Of a stretch of DNA of 64,000 bases, positions 26,097-40,229 are shown piece after piece. The translations under genes and the position numbers were made by a program. The stretch is taken from assembly GCA_003991915.1 (NCBI GenBank), contig RQTK01000699.1, positions 77,877-141,876 of the forward strand. The letters run 5' to 3'. The DNA comes from Elysia chlorotica (Eukaryota > Mollusca > Gastropoda > Plakobranchidae). The notes beneath the pieces were generated by a model that was not told the origin of the DNA, made no database searches, and saw only the letters and a list, made by a program, of their open reading frames with translations. Position 1 is the first letter of the stretch. Each line of letters opens with the position of its first letter.

Positions 26097-27812
26097 AGAA
26101 ATAATGGTCGGAGATAGCGATGGTTGGTGAAAGAGAGTGAGAGTAGTAGAGAAGGACAGAGTGAGATGAGCAAGATAGACATAGACTGGCAACAGGCAAA
26201 TAGATACAGACAGACAGAAAGAGAGGGAGGGAGTTAGAGAGGTGGAGGGAGAGAGAAAAGTTAAAGGGGTATGAGGTGAAAAGGACACCATAGACATAGA
26301 AAGATATGTCATGTAGAGTTTTGCTGATAGTGTCAATACAAACACATCAAGTTGCTTTAAACACAAGACACTTACCAACTAATGCTATATGTGCAGGATT
26401 TAATTCCTTGGACCCTGACCATTGATCCATTGTTCATTATTTCTTCGTGCTTTCTTTTTCAATATGCAAACGTGCCTCTTCCCCCTTTTTAACACACACG
26501 CGTGTGCGCTCATACACGTTGCCATAACTATTCGTATAGACAAAGAAATTATTGTGCCAAATTTAGCTTTCCCTTACAATTTGGCATTTGTGTAAAGGAT
26601 AATATTGTATTGCTTCACACTGATTCCATTGTTTATTTCCTTTTCAAATACGTTTTTTTTTACCAAAACGGAACGCCAAATTCAGCGTTCCTTTGCAAGT
26701 CAACAGTTGGCTGATGATAATTATATTGCTCTACTTTTTTGTTGTAAAAACGCAAATAAGATTAGTATGCTGACACGACAAATATAGATCTAGTGTACGA
26801 GTAAAACTAAATGATAGAAAGGCAAAATTCTGCAAAACAATATGCTTTTTTGTGCTCAAAGACAGTTTACTGTCCTTTCATAATTGTTTTTTCTTGGTCA
26901 AAGGCAATATTGACACAGTAATTTGAGTTGGGTCGAGACGGTCCAACATGCACTACATGTGCAATGAATGAAATCTTATGGGTTTATACATTTTCTTTTT
27001 GCTCACATATAATGATTGTAACATTTAATGCAAACTGTTTACATTTAATGTTCAGGTTGGTCATATCTGGCTAAACTGTCTTATTTAATTACATATTGCA
27101 ATAATTAGGGTTATGGTATTTCTCTTTGAAAAGACCTTGAAATTAATGACTGTCATGACCGTCATCCCAGCCACCACCCCTCAAGTTTCCTTTTAATATT
27201 AATGATTTAAAATTCTTTAACAATAACAGCCAATGCTACCAAGCACTCCTTATAAGTAAACAAACAACGAACAACATTAATAAACGCATGATTTATTGGA
27301 TCTGGGGAAGTGGTGGTGTATTATCGGGAGGTAAGATAACTAATCCAATACCTACTCTGGTCGCCGCATTGTTTCCTGGTTGGTTTGATTTGTACACGTC
27401 TGGTGTGATCGACCAAGCTCCACGTTATCTTTTCTGCAGTTAGTAACGATTTGAATTTCGCCCGTTCTGACATAACTAGTGGCAAATATAACATGCTATG
27501 AGTTAATGACCTCTAAACAGTATCATATGATCTATCGAACCGGTGTCATTGTTTCTAGAAGTCAACATATTTATTATTACAGATACAATCGGGCTGTAGC
27601 TTAGCGTCCAACTTTAGCGAAGCTCTATCCTAGTTAATGTCTAACGTCTCCTAAGTCTCAAGGAAGTTCTTATACACCGAGGAGACATCAGGGGGTGTAC
27701 TTTAACAAAACCCTAATGGACATTGAATCTTCTAAGGAAAAGACTTAGGGTTTGCTTTCTCATTGCCATATTTTATTACAAAGTGTAATACAAAAAATTT
27801 ACTAATGTTAAG

Positions 27813-28420
27813 TCAACTCATCTTTGTTTCACCTTTAGCTGATTGATTTTTAATCAATTGATTATGGCTAACAATATCCAGATCTAGATGTAAGTTTGAA
27901 AATTTGTTTGGTGAAGCGCAAAGCCGTCGCAGTATCCACATTGGACTTTGAAGCGGTAGAAATAAACAAGCAATACCTATAAAATACGCAACCACGAGAA
28001 CAATGGTTCCTAAGTCTACATAACAATGTCTCATACTCATAGACGGGACAGCTGGGCAGCTAGACACCCCAGAGACTGCCAATAAATCAGACCTGTTTTG
28101 TGATCGAGTTCCGGTCACAAATAGCGGTGGCTGTTTCGTGAGGTAACCATTGCATGACCGATGCGGTAAACACAGACAGTCACAGTCATACTATAGTCTT
28201 CCTCACAGCTCGAGACTGCTACAACCGGATGCATACGTGACCAAAATATACTCAATCAAAGCCGTTCTAAACAGGGGACAGTCCATCCCCTATAGCTTGT
28301 CTGTTTCTGTCACACCTGCGAGCAGGTTGACTCCTATTGTGGGTCTACGTTTTTTTTTTCATTTTATCCCGCTAGCAAATCCATCATTTGCTTTCCCGGA
28401 AGTAGCCTAAGTATTGAGGG
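27813..28420. other. Compositionally distinct block, coding status unclear
   Basis: Open frames on both strands: a minus one with a hydrophobic segment (TIVLVVAYFIGIACLFLPL) and a plus one of 86 residues. Neither has convincing splice partners or a recognised family. Recorded as unassigned. Confidence 0.25.
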
Positions 28421-28819
28421 GAGCTACAGTTAACGGTATACCATGGGGGAATAGTATATACATAAATAAAAACAAATTATTGACTTAACACAGATTTATT
28501 TTAAAAAATTAAAAACGATTTAAAAAGATTCAAATTCTTAAATCTGAAGAAACTACTGAAACTCATAGTATGGTATGTTTTGAAGCAATAGCCTATTATT
28601 GATAAGTAGTAAGCCACAGCGTTTTATGAAATATTCATGCATTATTCAATTCGAAAAAAAAGAAAATTTGATGGAAAATGTTAAAGTCATCTATATGAAA
28701 ATATTTGTATTTCAACTATACATTCAGAGAACCTCTCGGCGATCCGGAAATAGAAAACTAGAATATTTTTCAGGTAAACGAAACCAACTAAATTTACCAT
28801 GTGACAGATTTTATTTGTG

Positions 28820-29080
28820 ATTGCCATTTACGTGGCAAGTTTCTGACACCGTCCGCGTAATATCTCTAGGTAAACTGACTGGCAGCTACTGGCAGGCCCT
28901 CTGGACAGACAACGATGATGTCAGGCTACATCCATGGAGTCTGTGTGTCTGCCTCTCTGGTCGCCACCAGGTGCAGGTTTTGGGATCTATGTCCTGCCTA
29001 CCTGTGGGGAAAAACACAGAGAACTTGAATTGTTACGTCAGTCATGACTCTGTTTACGATCTTCTGGCTTGTACGTGAAG
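28820..29080. other. GC-richer block, coding status unclear
   Basis: A plus-strand frame of 85 residues and a minus-strand acceptor-like TTTTTCCCCACAG (about 29008) lie in a short GC-rich segment. The minus frames close quickly. I cannot assign a gene. Confidence 0.25.
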
Positions 29081-29163
29081 TAATCGACGATAAAACCCAA
29101 TACGAGAGCTAAACAACGCCTAATTGTGGTATCGACAGTATCTTCCTTCTTTACTCTTGATTA

Positions 29164-29424
<261 letters not shown>

Positions 29425-29648
29425 GAAAACACGAAAGCTGTCTCAATTTCCGACGATAATTTTTCGCCATGACTTTTTTTTGCCGGTACAAAAATAGAGT
29501 TAAATAAAATAACGTCCTTGCCATTTTTTTCCTTAGCCACTGATTTAGGCGCGCCCATAATCTAAGTATGTGCGAGTATCAGAGGTGTCTATTAAAGAGC
29601 TATTAATAGGACTCTGTGGCGAGTACCTAACACCATCTGGGAGGAAAA

Positions 29649-29666
29649 GGGGGGGGGGGGGGGGGG
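29649..29666. repeat. G18 homopolymer
   Basis: Eighteen consecutive G. Confidence 0.95.
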
Positions 29667-30501
29667 TTACTCTTTAGACTTGTCACACTAATTGCATAAT
29701 TGTTATGGGAACTTTGACACTGGATAAGTGGCTCAGGATACCCTATTGCGTGGATGAAAAATGACAGTCATTCTTGAGTCTAGGGTTGTCAACAGAAACT
29801 ATTTTTGGGTATGAAAAATTAAGACGCCCTCGCGATTGTTTTCCTGCTTTTATTTTAATAAAAGGCCTACAACAGAGGTCGTGGAATCTAGAGATCAATG
29901 TACAAGACCACGCTAGGAAATTTAAAAGACAGTTAACAACGTGAGAAAGAGCGCCACTTCCCCTGAGGAAGCTTAACAGCGTTCGGGTGTCAGGAAAAAA
30001 GGAAAGAAATAGGTTACAGCCATAAGTTACTACACATTGGTGTATTTTATTGCTAAATACCTGAAAGCTGTGTGAAGTGGTGTGAACAAAACAATAATAA
30101 ATAAATGTAAAAACCCGGTTCGTGATTAAGACCATGGGATTATATTGTGCAGGCCAAACATTATGGCACAGGAATACCTCATAATCATTTTTTGTTTTAC
30201 TTTTGATTGCATTCCTAACATACTAAGATGCATCTCATTTTCTAGACCCCGTGTTCGAATTCATTCCAAATCGCCTTGCCACACAAAGAGAGTATAGTTT
30301 ATACCACTACATCACTACGCTCCCTATAAAAATGAGGTTCATCGCTAGAGTATCTACTAAGTCTCAACCAAAGCGATTCGGTACCGATGCACATACAAGT
30401 AGAGGATTCTAATACCATAAAGCGCAATCATTGTTCGGTTATTTTCACTAAAATAGCCTACTTCTAATCACTGTGGAAAAATGCCTAAATTCCATATCTA
30501 C

Positions 30502-30640
<139 letters not shown>

Positions 30641-31956
30641 ACGTGGCAACATTATCGGCCCTAGTACTGAGGTGGTTGTTGTAATACTATCTTCTCTTGT
30701 TTTCCGTTTTAGTATGTTTTGTTCGGATAACTTTTAATTTGTTGACTAGACTAAGTATAATTGTAACAATGCAGCACCATCCCTACATCAGCTAACTCTA
30801 AATGCAATTTTCTTCACACATGCTGTCAGATTTCTGTACTATAGAATATTAGTTATTACCAAGCATAATTATCTGCATGCGATTTCAGTCAACGTGAAAA
30901 AGAAAAAGGTTCGGACATAAATTTGTGGAATAAAAAGTATAAAATGAGCGTTTTATGAGCACATTCTTTAAATGGTATTTGTTGAATAAGTAGTTTGGGA
31001 CCTTTGAAGTTAATCACCTGGAAGCTCCATCGAATGTGTATTTTTTGTATGATCTCTTTGATCTTATTAATGAACGACATATCTCTTGTTAAAGGAATCC
31101 AGGACCCACGAGTAGATGGAGCACCTGTTCATGATTTATAGGCTACGCCGATGCACTTTGGACATATTACTAAAGTTTTTGTTTGTCTGGGCATTAGAAT
31201 CGTGCACATCTAGAGAATGCAAATAGAGAACTTTGCTAAGGCGACCGGTACCATTAGTTCAACTTCTGATTACACTGTCAACACATTTGCTGCTGAATAA
31301 TTACGTGTGTATGATAAAGGCAAGATCACGCAAGACTGCAGCTGTTTGTTTATTATGCGCAGAAGAAAAACAACATTGCATTTTTTTTTTACTCTTTCGT
31401 AAGACTAAATGTATATAAAATGAACTATAAAACTGAAACAGGAATATTTTTCCTCCCGCGATTCTTCGAAATGAAGCTACGCCTTAACTGTTCAGTTTCC
31501 AATGATTTAATTCTGCGCTATACAAACCCCTTCGTCTCGAACAAATGTACCGATCTTTGTATCTCTTGTATCAGGAGACCTTTCTCTTAACGTAACTCAG
31601 GTTTTAAGTTACATGCAAGAAGACTGTTTTGTTGACTTCACACGACTGTAGCAAATATGGTGTTACTACAGAGCATACGGAGATAGCTTTTTATTATTCC
31701 AGCTCCAGGTAAGAACATGTATCACAGCATATATATGTGCATGTATCTTGTCCGTTGAATGAAGGGCATGATTAATTTTTATTATATCATATACTTTATC
31801 AGTGTTAAAATTAAGGTTTAGTTCAGAAACAAAATGATTATTGGACATCACTAGGTTATTTATTGTTTTGACTGTTGACGCCTAGCCCATGCATAATAGT
31901 ATCAATTATGCAATTTCATCAAAGACATTTCAGAATTCTGCTAGTCACAAGTGTGG

Positions 31957-32235
31957 ACGTATGGTCTAACTCTAAGTGGTTAAACTCTGGACTGGCGTGC
32001 AGAAGGGTTTATGTTCGAATCTCAAACAATGCATTCGTCTGCATTCATGTACATGAATATAATTCTTCGTGGTAAAGTGACGGTGGGTTGAATAATCAGA
32101 TGTCAGATTAGCACCAACAACTGTGTTGCCTATTCCTGATAATCCCAGGCGCCTAAAACTGCACTCTACATGACTAGTTATAGAGAGATGTGAGCTGGCG
32201 ACCAAACCATGTTTCCTCTGCAATGACAACCTGAT
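31957..32235 (+). mobile_element. Possible second tRNA-derived SINE family
   Basis: ATGGTCTAACTCTAAGTGGTTAA-like head, then GTTCGAATCTC about 45 nt later, give tRNA-type box A and box B spacing. The body is unlike the main SINE. Only one copy was recognised here. Confidence 0.4.
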
Positions 32236-35200
32236 TCATAACACATTTTAGTCTTCTGAGAACGCGGAACCTTACTGTGTCTCATCCAAAAATATTGCTC
32301 AACATAAAAACAAGTTTGTGATGTAACACAATATTTATCCTATCTTTTCTTGTTTTAGATGATTTAGTATTTTGTGTATTTGAAATAACTTTTAATTTTC
32401 ATCTCACTGAATAGTTCGACCTTTTTTCTGTAATCAAAACAATAAGGTATAATTATAGCACTTTGTGTGCGTGTACAAAGTATTACATAATATATACTTG
32501 TAACTTTTCCCTTCAAATGTTTGTGTATATGAGAAAGGGCGTATGATCGTTGCTATTTATTACATATTTCGTCTGTGTTAAAAACCCTGAGCTTGGTTGG
32601 CATGTCTGTCGGTGTTCATTATTGGCCTATTCACATGTTACAAACCGATAAAGAGCTACAGCAGGAGGAAATGTTTTAGGGAAACCAATGAGTCAAAATA
32701 TATTTAGATTTGAGCTTTTCTGGTGTCAATGACTTTTTACGGCTTTAGTATTAAACAAGTTTTAAAGAAAAGTTTGCCCCATGATCTTTCGCAGAGCGGT
32801 TGATGACTTGAGAGTAAGGGTCTTGATTTCTCCTTGGAAAACGTCATTATGAGGTAATTGCTATTACATTGTACTTTCCTCGTCGCAACTTCAGAGCCTC
32901 GACTAGCCATTGCGTGCTGGGTTGACACCAAAGAGATGGGTTGGGGTATAGTATCCTCAACATTTATGAATCACACAGCTTTTTTTCTGTACCTCTATTT
33001 TGCCAGGTAATTAAATGGGGGACTATTACACTAGAGATACTTCGACACTTTTTTCAAACTCGTGAGGATATTATCAAACGACAAGTATGATGTAGTTTGT
33101 TAAAACCAGATACGTTGCTTGTAAACCACCCCCCTCCCCCCCCAAAAAAAAAAAATCACCACCCCCGATCCCTCCTATTTACGTTGCTCCTAATCCCTAA
33201 AAATTTGGGAGAATTTGGAAGAAAAACAAGGGCATTATATTTTGGAAAATACATGACTGTGTATCCATGTGCCAAAGCCAATTATTAGCTGATTTTTTAA
33301 CTGATAAAATTTCAGGAATAAGGCCGTATCCATTTTTAAGGAGAATTTGGATAATCTACATAAAGAAGTACACAGCAACACATTTTAATCTTTGTCCAAC
33401 AAATGACTATAATAAAGTAAAACAAAAGTGGAATGTAACCAAGCTTCAGTGCCAAAACTAGACAATATATTGCAATCCTTTGCTCCTCAGTGCTTAGCAT
33501 TTGTGGTTAGTGGAATCCTTCCCAGACTGTTTTATTGTTTTATAGAAATAATAGAATCAATTGAATCTTCTCCCAACCTATGCCAACATTTCATGTATTT
33601 ACAGAGATATAGATAAATGAGTGTGTCAGAATAAAAAAAATACAACAAAGAAAAATTGTTTCAGTAGATTTATTTGCATAACGTTTAATTATATCAGGCT
33701 TATGCAGAAAACATTGGTTCACATTTCTAAAACAACATCCAGTTACACTTCCTTCACACAATTGAAAATTATTTTTCTAACGACCAGATTCTATTTTAAA
33801 AGCAGTGAAAGTTGATTCACTTTTATCATCTTGTAGTACACAAAAAATTAACATTAAAAATAATTTTAATCTAAATTTAATAACAATAAAAGAGCATAAT
33901 CACAAAGTTGAAAGGGTCGGATTGTTTTCTAAATTTCCATTTCAGCAACCTAAGGTTAAAATTAGGCTTAGGCAAACTTTATTTATATATCTTCCATCCT
34001 GGTAATATTCAGTGCACATAGTCCAAACCCAACTCACACCTCTCTCTCTCTCTGGATGTTTGTCGCTATGTCACTCTTTAAGACTAACATGCACACATAA
34101 TTATACATGATTCAGTAAAAAGATATACATAGATAAAGATAAAATAGCCTCCTATAATCACAGGGCCGGACAAGCTAACGGCACATTAGCACCTTCTTGA
34201 AATCTTTGCATATCTTTGTTATAATTTGAAACACAAACTATTGCTTCAAGAGTTTATTTTAGTACAAGTATTTATTTTTTATTTATCTATAATAAAACAA
34301 TATACACTGTTATTTTTTTATCAATACGATTAATGCATAAGTTACAGATTCATAGAGCAGTAAACGTTTGTATGTACATAGCACCTTTGAAATTGTAGAG
34401 CAATATAAAACAGTGCCACTAAGGGCTTGTGAGCAATTCATAGTTGGAAAACTCCCAGTATGGCCAAGACAATGATTTTTTGGTATGTTTTTAGGCTTTA
34501 GGACGATAAAGAATAGCAAAGATAACACTTCATGTTGATGTATTTTCATTAAGTCAGAATATTACCTATTGTTTTAGGATTTCATCACTTATGAATAATA
34601 AATAACCACTAACCTGAAAGAGGGTGGAAGGTCAAAACAATTATAGGTTTAAAGGAAATCTAAAGTGTTTCATTGGAAAAGATGAAAATTATGTACTCAA
34701 GAAAAAAATTGCATTAGCCATAAGGGAGTTTCCCCAACCGTTAACCATGGCACTTAAGACTCTGAAAGCAAACACACTGACTGCCATACTGGAAAAGCCA
34801 TTACTTTTCTCCTTTTTAATAATTAAAGGACGAGACCAGTTTAAGAAGTAACACAAATTCTTTTTTATTAACAAAAAAAAAAGCCTACTTTAGAGTGTTT
34901 CCCATATTTTCCCCAATAATTCAAATTGATATAAAATGTTTATTTTCCTGTTTTCTTTCTCACATAATCTTTCTTTATAAGATTTCTTCAAAGCTTATAA
35001 TAGGGCTATGGAACGTTATTCTGTCACTATGTAATATTTATCTTTTAAAGAAGATATACTTCTTTAATATTTAAAAAAAGTTAACCAAATAGTAATTGAG
35101 ATGTTCCTGACTAATTTTCAAACCACATGGCAACTATGTGTTTGCAATCAGTGACACCCAGGCTTTCATATTAAGTACATCATTCAATCAACATGAGAAG

Positions 35201-35836
35201 TATAAAGGGTAAACACCAAAATTGAGTATAAAGATACTTAAAAGCATAATATAAAAAAAAATCAGATAAGAGTGTTGGAGCAGGTTTTGTTCTAATAGTA
35301 ATATATACTGGACTGAAAGACAGAAAAAAATAACAAGCAAAAAGTAAACTTTATTTAGTTATTTAAAAAAAAATTCCAATAGGAAAAGAAAAATTAAGAT
35401 AATATACTAAACAAGTCAATTCATCAGAATATTTAGAAGCATATTTGTTAAATTATAATAAGGCTTCATAAAATTACAATCCTATGAGCCAATGTATAAT
35501 TTACACAAGTCTTAAAACCTTTCAATCTTTGACAAGATAACCCCACCCAAGCAGAGACAAGAGCAGCATAAAAAATTTGTACTGAGAATCTCCTGCCCCA
35601 GTTCACCACACCAAAAACACGCCTTTGTTGGTGTTACTGATTATGACCCACATATTTTTTTGGTTCTGTTAATTCAAATCAACAGCCTGATTTTGTTCCA
35701 TTCTTATCTAAATTGACATTGTTTAAAAGTCATTAAAGATCAAATAAATTGCGCAATTTTATGAAAACTAAAAGGGAAGCAAAATTTAACCTTCATCATA
35801 ATATTAACAGAGAAAACAAATCAGGAAATCTAATTA

Positions 35837-35842
35837 TTTATT
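35837..35842 (-). terminator. Possible polyadenylation signal of PKD1
   Basis: TTTATT on the plus strand (AATAAA in gene orientation), about 90 nt after the stop. Other TTTATT hexamers occur further down (for example near 34260-34285), so the 3' UTR could be longer and reach into the 34-35.8 kb stretch. Confidence 0.4.
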
Positions 35843-35929
35843 GACATTTTTGGTTTGGTAAATCTTTGGATCCAGTATAAATAATTGAAAAAATCAATTT
35901 GTGCCCATAGTTATTAGGTATGTTTCCTA

Positions 35930-37181
35930 TTATATTTTCGGAAACTCTTCTCTGAAAATATTTTCCTCTGGCTCAAATTCAGAAGGCACTCTGTGTATGA
36001 TAATATCAAATTCAGAGCCACAGCTGTGAGCATTGGAGGCAAAGTCTGCTTCCAGATCTATGGAAGTGGAAATGCCTCCCTCACTGCCCTTCCCCTTCCC
36101 TCTAGACTTTGTTTTTCTTAGATTCCTCCTGCCTTGATTCCCTCTATTGCGTGACAAGGTCACCTCTGGTTCTGAGCCCGAGCTCGACTCTGCAGCCAGT
36201 GGGTTGATGTGCTCAGGGAGAAAGTTGAACTGCTTGGGCCTGGGAATCCAGCCAGTGTACGGCCTACAGCAGAGTTTGCCACTGCTCGCCCCGTCTCCAG
36301 CAACAGCGCTTTCTACTGGGTGAACAGGCACTGTGCCTTTAGTGTTTATTTTAGCAGCCAACTCAGGTTTTTTGTTTAGCAGATATGAATGTCCTGAAGA
36401 AGAATCATTTTGCTTGTGGCGCCTACCTGATTCTGAACTCTGCGGACTGGCGCTATCACATGAAAGCATATGATGACTGCATTCATTGACCAAACCCTGC
36501 TTGTATTTGCTTTGAGATTTTGCTGGTGTGTCAGACTCTCTACCACTACTATTGCCACCTGATTTTGAAGATGATGGAGCTCCATCTGGTTTGTACAAAA
36601 CATCAACCCTAAATCTTTTGTCTGGTGAAGATGTAGACCCAACTGTCGTGGCACTGAAGAAGTCATTTCTGTCAACTTGGGACTCCATCTTTTGTGATTT
36701 TTCAGGTCTGAGCTTAACATTTTCCTGTCTCACTATATCTTGTTTTTTGACATCATATTTTGGCCTGTAGAGACCTTTAACAGATTCTGGTCCTAGAAGT
36801 TGATTAGTTCTTGCTTGTTTCCCTGTTACTTTCATGCTCAATGTGCGTTTAGGAGGCGCTAGAAGATTTTCAGCATCACTTAGGAAAACAGCTGGTCCTT
36901 GGCTTCCATTTCTCTTGTCCATAAGAGACGGCAGACCTGCAGAGCCACTTTGCGTCTTTGTCAGTTTTGAGCAAGGCAAAGGCTTCGATTTTGACAATGA
37001 TGATTGTCGAGAGAGTAAATTAGTGACAGCTTCCTCTAAATGCTCAAGGCCTACAGCGTTGAAATCATTCATCAGTTCATCAGTAGAGAAGGTTTTGTAA
37101 GGAGCATCTGCTACATCAGCAGGTGCTATATCACGCCTTTGCATTTGTAGCTGTCGAAATATTTCGAATTCTAGATGAGAT
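35930..37181 (-). CDS. PKD1: PKD1 exon 30 (last): long Ser-rich cytoplasmic tail
   Basis: 1,252 nt, phase 2, acceptor TTTATATTTCAG, ending in TAA immediately followed by in-frame TAG. It begins with the end of the coiled coil (FEIFRQLQMQRRD) and then runs for about 390 residues of low-complexity Ser/Lys/Gly sequence with polybasic patches (RKTKSRGKGKGSEGG) and an acidic C-terminus. No recognised domain. The tail is more than twice the length of the human one. Confidence 0.9.
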
Positions 37182-40100
37182 CTGAAATATAAATTCATAG
37201 TAATTTTGATATTTGATATATGTAAAAAGGGGAAATGTATTTCTTAGTATGTAAATGTATCATAAAAATTTTTTTTAAAGGTTATAAAAACAAAATAATG
37301 CTTTTATCCCTAGGGCAAGGATAAAGAAATGTCATGGTTGGAAGCAATGAAAATGTTACAGTACAAATGGGACTCAACGAACCAGCTCATTATTTCAATA
37401 GTTCATTGAAGCCATGGGTGTCTCACAACTGCCTATACCCTACCACCATTACACCATTGTACTTTGATGGTGCTGAGCCATTCACACCCCCACTTATCTA
37501 CAGTTTTCCCTTTGCCTCTTCTTTCCCAACCACATACACACATATTTCATGTTTTAAACTGGCGGCTTTAGCTCTTTGATCTCTTATCTTGCTGGACGAT
37601 CATCATGTCAGCTGCCACTCCTCCTGATTGTTATTTTTCGTTGTAGCCCACCCATTTTACTGTACATTACATTATATTATGTCTGTCCTGGCTTATGGGA
37701 GAAATATTTTTCATTAGACAATCCAGAAGATCTTTGGTTGTCCAATTCTAAACTAGATTTAGTGAGTCTGGTATGCACCATTGTTAGCCTTCCAACAATT
37801 CTGGTTTGTTGAATCTGAGAATAGGTATGGGGTTGTTTCGTTGGATCCAAGTAGTTTACTAAAGACAACCAAGAAGAAAAATCTGGGATTTTTATCTGTT
37901 TGTTGAATGTAAGGTGTTCTATGAGTCGGAGTTCGTTTTATTAGAGTTCTAATGTATATATCCAGTCAACTAGCTAAAAAATATCATTTTAAAAACTCTT
38001 TTTTAGTTTTAGTTTAACTGAAGTCTTCCCACAAGGTTGGCATTCAGGAAAATCTCACTCAACAAGTCAGCTAGGTATCAAAACCATAATTATAGCCCTT
38101 CAGAAACTGCTTCAATGTCTACTATAACTCTGGCACCCACCTAATCTCCTTCTCCTTCTCCTCAGAGAGCATGTCCACTCCAATACTGTCAAGCTTGAGG
38201 AGCTGCGCCAAGTAAGGCTCTTGAGAACACAGCTTGTCTTCAATCTTCTGTAAACGTTGCTCCAGCCGAGGCAGGTGATCTTCAGGCCGATACACAAATG
38301 CTCCATCATCAGCCACGATAATTGCTTGATCCTGTATAAGCGAGACATTTTATGAAGTTTAAAAATATATAGTACAAATAACTTACAACAATAAACCAGT
38401 GAAGCCACGTTGATCAATTTTTAAACTGAGATTCTTTGCAATAGCGGTAAATCATTATTATTTAATAACACAACTTAATCTTTATTATACCGACAATTAA
38501 AAAAAAAAGACTAAATGTAACCAGTGTGAATCAGGTACAATTCGTTGATGTAAATTTTGAAGAAAAGCCCTCAAAACCTAGAAAAACTGCTCTATATTGA
38601 GCTCTTTATTTCCAAAAAAATACTTTAATAATTTTTTCATTTCAATGTCAATCTTACTGTTGTTGCTGGTTTCTCCAACCAAAATTTCCTGTATGAATGA
38701 ATAAAGTTTATCTTATTTCATCTTATAAAGTTGTGTAGCATAATTATTGAATCACACAACTAAGTCTATATGGTACTGACTAATATCTAAGAAAAAGTAC
38801 CAAAATTTCACAAATTTACAGAACTAGTATCACTGTCCCGGCAGAAGATAACCCTACCTACCTTGGAGTGACCTTCGACAAACGCCTCACTTGGAAAGAA
38901 CAAACAGAGAAAGCAGAGGCCAGGGCAAAGGCTCGTCTAGCAATAATGAAAAAGCTAGCAGGAACTCAATGGGGTGCTAATGCAAGAGCTCCTCAACTAG
39001 GTACAGGATTTCTGCCATTGTGAACTCCTGCAATTGTTTGAAATAAAAAACAACAAAAACATAATGATTCATTATTTCCTTTTCCTTTTCCCCCCCGCTG
39101 TAAATAGTATAAGATAGTAAAAAAAAAAGACTTTCTGACATGGCAAATTAATTTCTTAACTAATAGATTGGAGCTTTTATTGATTATGCATACAGGAAAA
39201 GCTATCACGGAAAAAAACCCAAGGAAGAATCAAATATTTCAAGTCAAAGTCACTGCATCTTTTTAACCTTCATTAATGTTTATCTCATTTTTACCTTGGA
39301 AAACAATACATAACCTAAAAGCAAATTAATTCTAGTCAATTCTTTTAACTGTATATTTCTTGCACTTAAATAGAGAAATTAGCTGAAAATCTTACAGCAG
39401 GTAGAGTGTTGTCAGTTTGCTCAACAGAAGGCTCCTCTCGAAGGCCTATCATTTTGAGGAGTATATCCCAGTAGAAGGATACAAGTTGACGACCTGTTAG
39501 AGCCAGAACCCGGCACTTCCTTGTCTTCTTTAGCCTTTGAGATATCACTGCAAAGATCTGGTCATAAAAGAATATATAGCCAATGAGTCCTTTTACCGGG
39601 CACAAAATAAAAAATCATGGGTGTTATGGAACTTCATTTATGAAGCAATTATGCAAAAGTTGACTATTAAATCAATAATTACAAAGTTAAAGATAAGACA
39701 CAATATAACTTTTACCGAACATTTAAGATAAAAAAATGCTTTATTAGACGGGAGTTTGTCACTGCATCAAGGATAGCATTTTTCTGTTCATCATTTTATT
39801 GAGAACAAAATCTCGATCATTTACAGCCAAGAATATGGTAATTATAATCTTTTTTACATTTTACTTACATAAGTAGCAATAAAGCCGTGTAAGAAGATAT
39901 AGCCAAACAGAAACACCACAGCCAAAAGTGACTGTTTGGATGCTGGAGTGTCCAAGTATTCAGACCAGTTCAACACCCTGATGGACAGTGCTGACATTGT
40001 CAACAGGCTGGCCCCCACAGTGCGCAGGTTGTAAAGCACTGATCCAAACAGGCCTGTAGCGAGGCAACCAAATGCTGTCACAAGTCCAACATACAGGATC

Positions 40101-40197
40101 TGAAATTATACAACACATACAGAAATATCAAATATATATTTAAGCCCCCCCCTCCCCCAAAAAAAAAAAAAGAACTGATAAAAAAAAAAAAAGAAGA

Positions 40198-40229
<32 letters not shown>

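Noticed and set aside
35930..37198. A separate single-exon gene starting at Met 37198
   Set aside because: The sequence before ATCTCATC is a splice acceptor (TTTATATTTCAG), and the coiled coil of exon 29 continues directly into this frame.
39558..39605. Upstream extension of PKD1 exon 28 using the AG at 39586
   Set aside because: It would need a different phase from exon 27 and would insert extra residues in the middle of TM11; the CAG at 39558 gives a continuous helix.
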